Source: an uncultured Rhodocyclaceae bacterium (GTDB taxonomy: Bacteria > Pseudomonadota > Gammaproteobacteria > Burkholderiales > Rhodocyclaceae). Taken from it: DNA of 6,694 bases. Shown here piece by piece: positions 1 through 6,435 of this stretch. Position 1 is the first letter of the stretch; each line of letters opens with the position of its first letter. Both the position numbers and the translations under genes were made by a program. The notes under the pieces are model-generated. The model did not search any database. It saw only the letters and a list, made by a program, of their open reading frames with translations, and was not told the origin of the DNA. The stretch is from contig CAIYZZ010000202.1 of the NCBI GenBank assembly GCA_903930805.1, forward strand, positions 1 through 6,694. The letters run 5' to 3'.

Positions 1-38
1 GCGGTCAGTCGGCGAAACCGACGGGCTGGCAATAGATT

Positions 39-62
39 GCCGTCCCGTCAGCGCCGACTTTT
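39..62 (+). repeat. 24-base direct repeat, left copy
   Basis: This 24-base stretch (begins GCCGTCCCGTCAG, ends GACTTTT) is identical to positions 3827-3850, in the same orientation. A match this long is not expected by chance in a window of this size. It sits in a GC-rich, hairpin-rich stretch upstream of the four-gene cassette: GTCGG-cgaaa-CCGAC at 8-22 and CTGC-aaa-GCAG at 71-81. The texture resembles the dispersed mosaic intergenic repeats found in many proteobacterial genomes; that family assignment is inference. No gene is seen in 1-220. Confidence 0.85.
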
Positions 63-116
63 GCCATCGACTGCAAAGCAGCGGGAGCGGCCATTGACGG
101 AGGGGAAACCTACTTC

Positions 117-146
117 GGCACCCGGCCATCAGCCGACACTGCCGAA
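117..146 (+). repeat. Second repeat module, left copy
   Basis: The module reads GGCACC, a short variable spacer, then CCGACACTGCCGAA (133-146). A closely matching version lies at 3771-3797, where the 14-base end matches at 13 of 14 positions. On this side the module follows the 24-base repeat, whereas on the right side it precedes it, so the repeats are mosaic and not one simple duplicated block. A near-palindrome AGCCG-gt-CGGCT follows at 160-171. Confidence 0.6.
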
Positions 147-220
147 GTTGCGGAAAATCAGCCGGTCGGCTATTCAGAGTGTATGCTGTCGGACTACTGT
201 TCGCCAGAAAATAATCGCAC

Positions 221-682
221 ATGGGTACCGAGAAAGACAAAGCTCAAATCGAACTTGCGGTGTTTCGCGAGTTTGTCGAACGTGGGCATTTACTGGTTGA
301 TCCGACGAGCATCAAGAAGCCGGGCGAAGAGTCCGAACCAGATATCTTCTGTACATTACTTAACGAAGGGCCGGTTGCTTTTGAACTCGTCGAGATTTGC
401 TCCTCCGATATTGCTGCTTTCCTTTCCAAGCTTTCTTCTGGCAGTACGGAGGCTCTATCAATATCCGATCCAACCAGCAAGATCGTTAGCCGAAAACTTC
501 GCAAGACCTACAAGACACAGTTACCGATTGAATTACTCTGCTACACAAATGCGCGAGTCATCTCAACTGATGACCAAATTGTCGAAAGAATCCGCCAGTG
601 GGTGGGTTCTATCGAAGGCTCTTTCAGAAGGGTTTGGCTTCTCGGAGAGAAGGGCGTGTATGAGGTTTGGCGCAACGACTAA
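221..682 (+). CDS. Hypothetical protein with possible restriction-endonuclease-like fold
   Basis: A 153-aa soluble protein with no signal peptide or membrane segment. An in-frame TAA at 212-214 makes ATG 221 the first possible start; there is no clear Shine-Dalgarno sequence ahead of it. The most telling stretch is E39-P40-D41-I42-F43 followed by V52-A53-F54-E55-L56-V57-E58-I59. An acidic Asp after Pro, a turn, then a hydrophobic strand carrying E-x-x-E is the pattern seen in divergent PD-(D/E)XK nuclease-like proteins. The usual Lys of the (D/E)xK motif is absent (V57 at that place), so catalysis is uncertain. The C-terminal part (about 126-151) alternates basic, aromatic and hydrophobic residues and ends in a likely strand, VYEVW. 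It is the first gene of a same-strand run, 33 bases ahead of the Sel1 gene. The coding region is secure; the fold is inference. Confidence 0.8.
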   Translation: MGTEKDKAQIELAVFREFVERGHLLVDPTSIKKPGEESEPDIFCTLLNEGPVAFELVEICSSDIAAFLSKLSSGSTEALSISDPTSKIVSRKLRKTYKTQLPIELLCYTNARVISTDDQIVERIRQWVGSIEGSFRRVWLLGEKGVYEVWRND

Positions 683-715
683 CTCGCTGGACGAGACAAT
701 CATTCAGAGGCGCAA

Positions 716-2335
716 ATGCTAATTATTGAAATCGCCGTAGGGGTTTTTCTCGGGGGACTTGGCCTGTGGATGCTTGTGTTACATCGTGAAAAGAAAAAAC
801 AAGCCAAAGCCGATGAGGAGCAAGCATTCGATGCGGCAGAAAATTATGTAAGACAAAGGTTTGAATCAATAACCGCAGCCTACCATGAGGATATTCGCAG
901 AAGGCTTGTTGCCATTCTTGAAGATCCCAATTCCTCTGTAGTAATGGAATTTAACGCCGAACTTCTGGCTAACTTGTCTTCAGAACACTTTGCTCGCTTC
1001 AAGACTCAGGTGGTGGCAGAAGCACCGAATGCACTTAAGGATAACTTCTCAAAAGCTGCAAAGATTGGCGCTAGCGATAGACTCAGTCATCATTTAGATC
1101 AGTTGATCAGTACGGCGTGTGAATCACTGCAAAATGCGTCGGGCATACTTCTTTGCGATGAGGTTAAAAGCATAAATGATGATGGTCTGCCCTCCCTCAC
1201 TAAAGGGCATCCAAGAAAACAATTCATTCTCGGAAATGCGCATAGGTTGGGGCAAAACGTCGTACAGGACTATCCAAAGGCTCTGCGGTTGATTCGCCTA
1301 TCAGCGGATCAAGGGTATTTAGACGCGCAAATCGTCCTTGGAGAAATGTACTATCACGGCGAGGGGGTGGAACAGAACTACCATGAGGCATTGAAATGGT
1401 TGCTCCCTGCAGCAGAACACGGAAATACGTTCGCACAAAACGATATCGGACTGATGTACACCCACGGATACGGTGTGGAGCAGAATTATGAGGAAGCGAT
1501 TCGCTGGCTAAACAGCGCATCAGAGCAAAAGTTTGCCTCAGCGCAAAGCAACCTTGGTGCAATGTATTTTTCTGGTGAGGGAGTAGAGCAGAGTTACGTT
1601 TTGGCGAGTATGTGGTTCATCCTCGCAGCGAGTAATGGCGACACAGATGCGTCGCATAACCTCGCAGTTGCCCGAAGGTCGATGACGCCAGAACAAATTG
1701 CAGAAGCTGATATATGGGCGTTGTATAAGGATATTGGTGCTCTTCATTTTCTATTACGCTTATCCGAGGGAACCCTATCCGACCCATTATCTATTTATCG
1801 TGACCCCGTGCTGTTGGCTCAATATTTTTCCGAAAATTATCTGACACCGCTCACGACGGTGTATAGGGAATTTACCGGTCCAATACTTTCCGAGGCTGAG
1901 AAAACCTCAATTTCCGATTCGGAATTGATTCACTGCACGGAAGAATGCATCCTATGGGCTGCCGCTGGCGTAGCTGGAACAGTCCAGTTTAGTAAGTCTG
2001 CTGACTTTTACTCCGCATTTGTGCTTGCGTTTGCTGATCACGTATCGGCACTGCTGTTGTGGCAGGACGGGAGCGAAATGTCAGACGAGATTAAGAGATT
2101 TCTTGGAGGCTACATTCAGGCTTTGGGCAATAATCAAATCGGTGAATTCGCCAACGTCTACCGTCAACGATACAGTTTCTGGACTGTCAGCGAATCACAG
2201 ATTGTTGCCGCTAATTTGTGGGAGAGAGCGGTTGTTCTTGGAGTTGAAACGAACGCCGCGTCAAAAGGATTTTTCGGTGCTGCAATGACAGCAGAAGAAT
2301 CGACTGGTGCTGGAGTACCACCCACGGGTTCCTAA
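716..2335 (+). CDS. Membrane-anchored Sel1-repeat (TPR-like) protein
   Basis: A 539-aa protein. ATG 716 is supported by a good ribosome site, AGAGG at 706-710, five bases upstream. Residues 3-22 form one hydrophobic segment followed by the basic patch H23-R-E-K-K-K, which by the positive-inside rule places nearly all of the protein in the cytoplasm. A charged helical region follows (about 25-165). Residues about 168-308 hold four tandem Sel1-like repeats of about 36 residues; the last three each start with an alanine-rich helix and carry LGxMYxxGxGVEQxYxxA-type cores (208-225, 245-261, 280-296), while the first is degenerate. Sel1 repeats are alpha-alpha solenoids that scaffold protein-protein contacts. 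Residues about 340-539 are mostly helical and match no domain I recognise. It lies between two small genes of the same operon, suggesting it acts as the scaffold or membrane platform of the set. Confidence 0.9.
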   Translation: MLIIEIAVGVFLGGLGLWMLVLHREKKKQAKADEEQAFDAAENYVRQRFESITAAYHEDIRRRLVAILEDPNSSVVMEFNAELLANLSSEHFARFKTQVVAEAPNALKDNFSKAAKIGASDRLSHHLDQLISTACESLQNASGILLCDEVKSINDDGLPSLTKGHPRKQFILGNAHRLGQNVVQDYPKALRLIRLSADQGYLDAQIVLGEMYYHGEGVEQNYHEALKWLLPAAEHGNTFAQNDIGLMYTHGYGVEQNYEEAIRWLNSASEQKFASAQSNLGAMYFSGEGVEQSYVLASMWFILAASNGDTDASHNLAVARRSMTPEQIAEADIWALYKDIGALHFLLRLSEGTLSDPLSIYRDPVLLAQYFSENYLTPLTTVYREFTGPILSEAEKTSISDSELIHCTEECILWAAAGVAGTVQFSKSADFYSAFVLAFADHVSALLLWQDGSEMSDEIKRFLGGYIQALGNNQIGEFANVYRQRYSFWTVSESQIVAANLWERAVVLGVETNAASKGFFGAAMTAEESTGAGVPPTGS

Positions 2336-2394
2336 AGCCGGGCGTTGCGCCAAGGCGGAATACCTCGCAGCCACTCTAATGCTAACCGCTACCC

Positions 2395-2400
2395 AGAGGA
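2395..2400 (+). promoter_or_regulatory. Ribosome binding site fixing the start of the third cassette gene
   Basis: AGAGGA lies four bases before ATG 2405. The reading frame is open further upstream, to a TTG at 2345 without a ribosome site, so this sequence decides in favour of ATG 2405. Confidence 0.65.
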
Positions 2401-2404
2401 CGTC

Positions 2405-3049
2405 ATGTCAATTTACCGGATTACCTATCAAGAGGATCTGAACTCGCCAGACAAGGTTTATGAGTTTGACACCGAATTAGATGCCCAAGAGTTCTTGGAC
2501 CAATTGCCCTCTCGGGTCGGGGTTGAAATAACTGATGGTCCATTGCTCTTTCGGCTGTTGAATGAGATTGGAGCACCGCTAACTAACTGGAAGGAGATCA
2601 ACAAAGCAGTAAGCGACGAGTTTGGTGATCTTGCGGGAAGGAAAGACAGTGAGTTTAATCGAGCCACTACGACCGAACATTATGCTGCACTGCATATGGT
2701 TTTCAAGTCGACAATGGACATTGCTGAAACAGCCATACACCCTGAAGATTTGGAAAAGTTTCGGGAAGCGCAACGGAAGCAGTACAAACTATTCATTTAT
2801 CAGGAGGCCATGGTCGGCGAGAATGTGAGTGTCGACACACTCGACGCCATAACACTGCGCGAAATAGCGGCTGGAAGAATGTCCTTGGACCACCCCTGTC
2901 GACAAAACGCGTTAGCGGGCATGGCCGAACCGCATTATTCTCGTGGTGAGCTGCTTGGCCTTGAGGAGGAAGCCAAGGAACCCAACCAGCCACCACGTGC
3001 ACCTAAAAGTCTGTGGCAGCGCGTTTCCAATTTATTCCGTTCGGCGTAA
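2405..3049 (+). CDS. Hypothetical protein, third gene of the accessory operon
   Basis: A 214-aa protein starting MSIYRITYQE, acidic and apparently cytoplasmic, with no signal peptide or membrane segment. The N-terminal part (about 1-50) has a beta-alpha-beta look: a strand (IYRITYQ), an acidic helix (21-33) and another strand (VGVEI, 38-42). Residues 60-135 are probably helical and charged. From about 190 there is a Pro-rich linker (EPNQPPRAP) and then a short amphipathic tail, SLWQRVSNLFRSA, which could be a docking or membrane-surface helix. I do not recognise the family. It is 69 bases after the Sel1 gene and 37 bases before the HEPN-like gene, all on one strand, so it is likely co-transcribed. 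The start is the ATG with a ribosome site at 2395-2400 and not the in-frame TTG 60 bases upstream. Confidence 0.8.
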   Translation: MSIYRITYQEDLNSPDKVYEFDTELDAQEFLDQLPSRVGVEITDGPLLFRLLNEIGAPLTNWKEINKAVSDEFGDLAGRKDSEFNRATTTEHYAALHMVFKSTMDIAETAIHPEDLEKFREAQRKQYKLFIYQEAMVGENVSVDTLDAITLREIAAGRMSLDHPCRQNALAGMAEPHYSRGELLGLEEEAKEPNQPPRAPKSLWQRVSNLFRSA

Positions 3050-3086
3050 TTTCAGAAAACTTAACGCTAACCTAGCGACCATTCGA

Positions 3087-3680
3087 GTGACGACTGTTTC
3101 TGGCGACTACGTACAAGGCTCGTTTTCCTTGCTGGAACACGCAGGTGAGCGTGCTCGCGCCGCCCTCTACTTCTCGCGCTTTGTAGGCGCCAAATCGTTT
3201 GATGGAAACCTGGAGCTTGCGCGGTGGTACCTCCGAGCAGCATTATCGGAGTTCCGCTCCATCTTTGATCTCTTAGGTATCGACCTCAAGTCATTGGGTC
3301 TTGCGACACAATGGAAATGCAGCCCCCACCGGTCACAGGTTGATAGCGACCCGATAGTTTCTGTTCTCCGCAAGGTCAGAGATTTTGCAGTCCACTCGCA
3401 AGTCATCGTCGGCGAGCAAAAGACGTTTCGGGTTGTCTCACCACGAAGCGCAGATGTCGTGTCAGATCTTCCGTCTATAGTGATTGAACCGCTCAATCGA
3501 TCTGTACTCAAGACCAGTCGTGGAAAGGATGAACTGAACCAGTTTAACGATGAAAGTTTGGCGGTGTTCAACGAACAAGCAAGCAACTGGCCAGCAGACC
3601 TACTCGTCCATATTGCCGTATACCGCATGAGTGAATATCTTGCCGCATTCCTTTCTACCAATCGCCGAAATGTTGGCTAG
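3087..3680 (+). CDS. Hypothetical protein with HEPN-like Rx4H motif
   Basis: A protein of about 197 aa from GTG 3087. The same frame is open back to GTG 2943, but that would overlap the previous gene by 107 bases and add a basic, low-information N-terminus, so the start after the previous stop is preferred. GTG 3087 has no clear ribosome site; translational coupling is possible. The first half is helical (about 14-65), including a FSLLEHAGERARAALYF-type helix and RWYLRAALSEFRSIFDLL. The key motif is R98-D-F-A-V-H103 (codons 3378-3395), an Rx4H motif placed in a second helix, as in HEPN domains, which are RNase toxins or nucleotide-binding partners in defence and toxin-antitoxin systems. The C-terminal part (about 150-192) ends in a further helix. 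HEPN membership is inference from motif and helix layout. Last gene of the operon, converging on ychF. Confidence 0.7.
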   Translation: MTTVSGDYVQGSFSLLEHAGERARAALYFSRFVGAKSFDGNLELARWYLRAALSEFRSIFDLLGIDLKSLGLATQWKCSPHRSQVDSDPIVSVLRKVRDFAVHSQVIVGEQKTFRVVSPRSADVVSDLPSIVIEPLNRSVLKTSRGKDELNQFNDESLAVFNEQASNWPADLLVHIAVYRMSEYLAAFLSTNRRNVG

Positions 3681-3687
3681 CCTGACG

Positions 3688-3728
3688 TCGAGAAGATATC
3701 CGCGATTACGCTGCTCGATTTCTTTTTT
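3688..3728 (+). terminator. Possible weak terminator of the accessory operon
   Basis: TCGAG (3688-3692) can pair with CTCGA (3714-3718), with an inner GCG-atta-CGC, followed directly by the T-rich run TTTCTTTTTT (3719-3728). It is eight bases after the stop of the HEPN-like gene. The stem is short and interrupted, so this is only a candidate. Confidence 0.3.
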
Positions 3729-3770
3729 ACGTTGAGAGACTGCTTTTCACAAGCCTGAGCGTCTGCAATG

Positions 3771-3797
3771 GGCACCGACCGGCCCGACACCGCCGAA
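3771..3797 (+). repeat. Second repeat module, right copy
   Basis: GGCACC (3771-3776), a seven-base spacer, then CCGACACCGCCGAA (3784-3797). It matches 117-146 apart from the spacer and one base of the 14-base end. Here the module lies before the 24-base repeat, the reverse of the left flank. Confidence 0.6.
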
Positions 3798-3826
3798 ACC
3801 TGAGTGTCTCTTCCCAGTCTTATCCC

Positions 3827-3850
3827 GCCGTCCCGTCAGCGCCGACTTTT
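3827..3850 (+). repeat. 24-base direct repeat, right copy
   Basis: Identical to positions 39-62 and in the same orientation, ending six bases before the ychF stop codon. The two copies bracket the whole four-gene cassette, about 3.8 kb apart. Confidence 0.85.
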
Positions 3851-3854
3851 CGGC
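3841..3854. other. Small hairpin just beyond the ychF stop codon
   Basis: GCCGA-cttt-TCGGC is a perfect five-base stem with a four-base loop, extendable by three pairs across a one-base bulge (AGC at 3838-3840 with GCT at 3856-3858). It overlaps the end of the 24-base repeat. It could help end ychF transcription, but on that strand no run of T follows, so a rho-independent terminator is not supported. Confidence 0.3.
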
Positions 3855-3856
3855 TG

Positions 3857-4951
3857 CTAGACGTTGAAGAGGAAGTTGAGTACGTCGCCATCTTTCACGA
3901 CGTATTCCTTGCCTTCCGCGCGCATCTTGCCGGCTTCTTTCGCACCCGCCTCGCCCTTACAGGCGATAAAGTCCTCATAGGCAATGGTCTGGGCGCGGAT
4001 GAAGCCGCGTTCGAAATCGGTATGGATCACACCGGCCGCCTGTGGTGCGGTGTCGCCCCGGTGGATGGTCCATGCGCGCACTTCCTTGACGCCAGCGGTG
4101 AAGTAGGTTTGTAACCCGAGCAGATGATAGCCGGTGCGGATCAGGCGGTTGAGACCGGGTTCGTCCAGCCCCATGTCGGAGAGGAAAATCAGTTTGTCCT
4201 CGTCGGCCAGATCGGCAATTTCAGCTTCCATCGCGGCACAGACGGCCACGACCTCGGCTTTTTCCTGTGCCGCGTGAGCACGTACTGCATCCAGGTGTGG
4301 ATTGTTTTCGAAGCCACCTTCCTTGACATTGGCGGCATACAAAACCGGTTTCGCGGTGAGCAGGAAAAATGGCCGCAGGTTGATCCATTCCTCTTTGGAC
4401 AGATCGAGTGCGCGCACCGGTTTGGCTTGATTCAACTGTGCCATACATTTTTCCAAAACATCGACCAGCAGCTTGGCTTCCTTGTCACCACCCGACTTGG
4501 CCTGCTTGGTGTAGCGATTAAGGGCCTTTTCGACGGTCGCCAGATCGGCCAGTGCGAGTTCGGTGTCGATCACCTCGATGTCGGAAAGCGGATCAATCTT
4601 GCCGGCCACATGCACGACATTTTCGTCGGCGAAGCAGCGCACCACATGGACGATGGCATCCGTCTCGCGAATGTTGGCGAGAAATTGGTTGCCGAGACCC
4701 TCGCCCTTGCTGGCACCAGCGACCAATCCGGCGATGTCAACGAACTCGACGATGGCCGGCTGAATTTTTTGCGGCTTGACGATGGCGGAAAGTGCCGCAA
4801 GGCGCGGATCGGGCACCTCGACGATGCCGACGTTCGGCTCGATAGTGCAGAAGGGGTAATTTGCTGCTTCGATACCCGCCTTGGTCAGGGCGTTGAAAAG
4901 GGTGGACTTGCCGACATTAGGCAGGCCGACGATGCCGCATTTGAGACTCAT
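3857..4951 (-). CDS. ychF: Redox-regulated ATPase/GTPase YchF (OLA1 family)
   Basis: A 364-aa protein, essentially the family's usual length (E. coli YchF is 363 aa). It is a TRAFAC-class P-loop NTPase of the Obg/OLA1 group that prefers ATP, binds ribosomes and is linked to stress responses. Visible motifs: P-loop G9-LPNVGKS-T17; switch/G3 D72-I-A-G75 within [20 protein letters not shown]; the NKxD-equivalent N208-V-K-E211, in which NxxE in place of NKxD fits the relaxed base preference; and a C-terminal TGS domain (about 281-364) starting [16 protein letters not shown] and ending [14 protein letters not shown] 4951 has AAAGGG five bases upstream (plus-strand 4957-4962). It is intact, visibly more GC-rich than the cassette, and converges on the accessory operon. 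In many proteobacteria pth lies immediately upstream; here an integrase gene lies there instead, in the opposite direction. Confidence 0.98.
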   Translation of the reverse strand: MSLKCGIVGLPNVGKSTLFNALTKAGIEAANYPFCTIEPNVGIVEVPDPRLAALSAIVKPQKIQPAIVEFVDIAGLVAGASKGEGLGNQFLANIRETDAIVHVVRCFADENVVHVAGKIDPLSDIEVIDTELALADLATVEKALNRYTKQAKSGGDKEAKLLVDVLEKCMAQLNQAKPVRALDLSKEEWINLRPFFLLTAKPVLYAANVKEGGFENNPHLDAVRAHAAQEKAEVVAVCAAMEAEIADLADEDKLIFLSDMGLDEPGLNRLIRTGYHLLGLQTYFTAGVKEVRAWTIHRGDTAPQAAGVIHTDFERGFIRAQTIAYEDFIACKGEAGAKEAGKMRAEGKEYVVKDGDVLNFLFNV

Positions 4952-5085
4952 GGAAACCCTTTATTAATCATGGCACTAACGAACCCGTTGTCAGCAGTTG
5001 CGATGTGCGTGACCTGCTAGGTAGCGTGAGCCGATGGTGACTCGGTTGGTGAGACAAAACAGCAAAACCGGAGCGTTTGCCCTGG

Positions 5086-5107
5086 ATTTTGTACCCATTT
5101 TGTCCCC
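5086..5107 (+). repeat. Tandem 11-base repeats upstream of the integrase start
   Basis: ATTTTGTACCC (5086-5096) is followed directly by ATTTTGTCCCC (5097-5107), matching at 10 of 11 bases. It ends five bases before ATG 5113. Similar short direct repeats near integrase genes serve as arm-type recombinase-binding sites or as part of an attachment site; that role here is inference. Confidence 0.55.
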
Positions 5108-5112
5108 GAAAT

Positions 5113-6243
5113 ATGACTATTTTAACCCTCACCGAGTCCCTACTCCAAAGCCTTTCCGCAACTGACAGGCGCATCTACCGCGATAGGATTTTGTGCGGAT
5201 TTTGTCTACAAACCAACAAGCGAACCCGCACATTCCTTGTCGCCACGAGCGTTCAGGGGAAACAGTTCAGAATGAGGTTGGGACGTTGGCCCTTAATCAG
5301 TGTTGAAGAGGCGAGAGCATTAGCGGTAGAAGCACTTCGGGAATGTAGGGCTGGACGGAATCCAGCCAAGGCTAAGGTGCTTTCGTTGCCCACCTTGATG
5401 GAGGCATTAACAAGCTATTGCAACGACAAGCGGCTCAAGCCCTCAAGCCGCAGTCGCTACGATTCCATGCTCCGCACCCACTTTGCACCGTGGCAGGACC
5501 AGCCCGTTTCAGCACTCACGGGAACAGCCTTCTCCGAGCACTGCCATCATTTCGCTCAAAACACGGGAGCGGCCCTTGTAGAGGTCGGCAGGGGTCTTAT
5601 CGGGGCGATGATCAACTACCTGAATGCGGTCTATGGCTTGCATCTTGAAAGCCCTTTCCACAAGTTGGCGGCGGCTGGCCTAATGCCTGACCGATCAAAG
5701 CCGAGGGCAAGAGTGCTGCGGGAGGATGACCTTCCCAAGTGGCGTGAGGCCGTCGAGAAGATTGGTGACAAGCAGCGAGACTACCTGTTCCTGCTGCTCT
5801 ATACGGGTCTGAGGCGAGACGAAGGAATCCACCTGACCCGTGGTGCAGTCGGCTTCGATGGAGGCACCATATCGATTCCTGACACCAAGAATGGAAAGCC
5901 GCATTCGCTGCCGATCACGCCATTGATGGACGAGATTCTGCGGAGACGATGCCAAGGCTTGTCTGAGCATGACCGACTATTCGATGGGGTTGCGAAGGAG
6001 CATGTCCATAGCATGGCAATACGGAAAGGTGCGCCACGCTTCATGCTTCATGATCTTCGTAAGCTAGTGGCAACGACTGGCGAGAAACTTGGATTGAGTA
6101 GTGCTGTGTTACGCAGAATCTTGAACCATACCGCCCCTAAGTCTGACGTACTGCACAGCCATTATGTTCAACTCGGGTGCGGTGATGTAGCTCCGGCACT
6201 ATCCGCGATTCAAACGGAGCTAGGGCGATTGATGGCTGCATAG
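5113..6243 (+). CDS. Tyrosine recombinase / site-specific integrase with arm-binding domain
   Basis: A 376-aa integrase from ATG 5113. The frame is open to TTG 5077, which has GGAG three bases upstream; that alternative adds 12 residues (MPWILYPFCPRN) and lies over the tandem repeats, so the start is uncertain. Residues about 21-85 are an arm DNA-binding domain of the DUF4102-type (MRLGRWPLISVEEARALA core, then RAGRNPA). About 91-183 is the SAM-like core-binding domain. About 200-370 is the catalytic domain with R234 (YTGLR), K259 (DTKNGK), H313-x-x-R316 (HDLR), H339 (LNHT) and nucleophile Y351 (HSHYVQ). All six catalytic positions are present, so it is probably active. Such enzymes integrate and excise phages, genomic islands and ICEs at a short core site. 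It reads away from ychF toward the right edge, and the element's cargo likely continues there. Confidence 0.95.
   Translation: MTILTLTESLLQSLSATDRRIYRDRILCGFCLQTNKRTRTFLVATSVQGKQFRMRLGRWPLISVEEARALAVEALRECRAGRNPAKAKVLSLPTLMEALTSYCNDKRLKPSSRSRYDSMLRTHFAPWQDQPVSALTGTAFSEHCHHFAQNTGAALVEVGRGLIGAMINYLNAVYGLHLESPFHKLAAAGLMPDRSKPRARVLREDDLPKWREAVEKIGDKQRDYLFLLLYTGLRRDEGIHLTRGAVGFDGGTISIPDTKNGKPHSLPITPLMDEILRRRCQGLSEHDRLFDGVAKEHVHSMAIRKGAPRFMLHDLRKLVATTGEKLGLSSAVLRRILNHTAPKSDVLHSHYVQLGCGDVAPALSAIQTELGRLMAA
5188..5205 (+). repeat. Second pair of phased ATTTTGT repeats inside the integrase gene
   Basis: ATTTTGT occurs at 5188-5194 and 5199-5205, again 11 bases apart, as in the pair at 5086 and 5097. 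The 24-base segments starting at 5084 and 5186 (GGATTTTGT...) agree at 19 of 24 positions. It lies within the sequence coding for the arm-binding domain (protein RILCGFCL). Confidence 0.5.
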
Positions 6244-6435
6244 CTCATCTTGGCGGGAGTTGAGGTGTTCCAGTAAATCAACTGGGCATTCAGATTCCAT
6301 CAACTCAACAAAGTTCCCGATCCCAATGCAATCATTTGCACTGCTACTATCCTAAGTCTGACCAAGACCTAACTACCTTAAGTACACATAGCAAGGGTTG
6401 TGGTCTGCCTGAGATCGAGTGCAGCGGGGTGAGGC
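6244..6435. other. Intergenic stretch after the integrase
   Basis: 192 bases with no gene. It contains two short inverted repeats, CCAGT-aaatca-ACTGG (6270-6285) and TGCAA-tcat-TTGCA (6327-6340). Neither is followed by a T run, so no terminator is claimed. No convincing promoter was found ahead of the next open frame. Confidence 0.5.

Noticed and set aside
148..187. Possible promoter TTGCGG - 17 bases - TATTCA (148-176), or TATGCT at 182, ahead of the cassette
   Set aside because: The hexamers match the sigma-70 consensus at only about half the positions, too weak to call. The real promoter is probably in this stretch but cannot be fixed by eye.
183..722. A 179-codon plus-strand open frame overlapping the first cassette gene
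   Set aside because: It covers the 221-682 gene in another frame, has an Arg/Ser-rich composition typical of a shadow frame and overlaps the start of the Sel1 gene.
2943..3086. N-terminal extension of the HEPN-like gene from GTG 2943
   Set aside because: It would overlap the preceding gene by 107 bases and adds a basic, Pro/His/Arg-rich segment that looks like an off-frame reading of that gene.
3167..3661. A 164-codon minus-strand open frame antisense to the HEPN-like gene
   Set aside because: It is rich in Ser/Arg/Thr with no recognisable motif, and the plus-strand frame has a better protein character and operon context.
4124..5020. A 298-codon plus-strand open frame antisense to ychF
   Set aside because: It mirrors the strongly supported ychF gene; its composition follows from the opposite strand's codons and shows no domain.
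5029..5047. Hairpin AGCCGA - 7 bases - TCGGTT between ychF and the integrase, considered as a tRNA 3' end or att core
   Set aside because: There is no tRNA cloverleaf or CCA end around it, and the stem needs a wobble pair; nothing ties it to a function.
6136..6362. 12-base repeat CCTAAGTCTGAC at 6136-6147 and 6351-6362
   Set aside because: About one 12-base match is expected by chance in a window this size; one copy is inside the integrase catalytic coding region.
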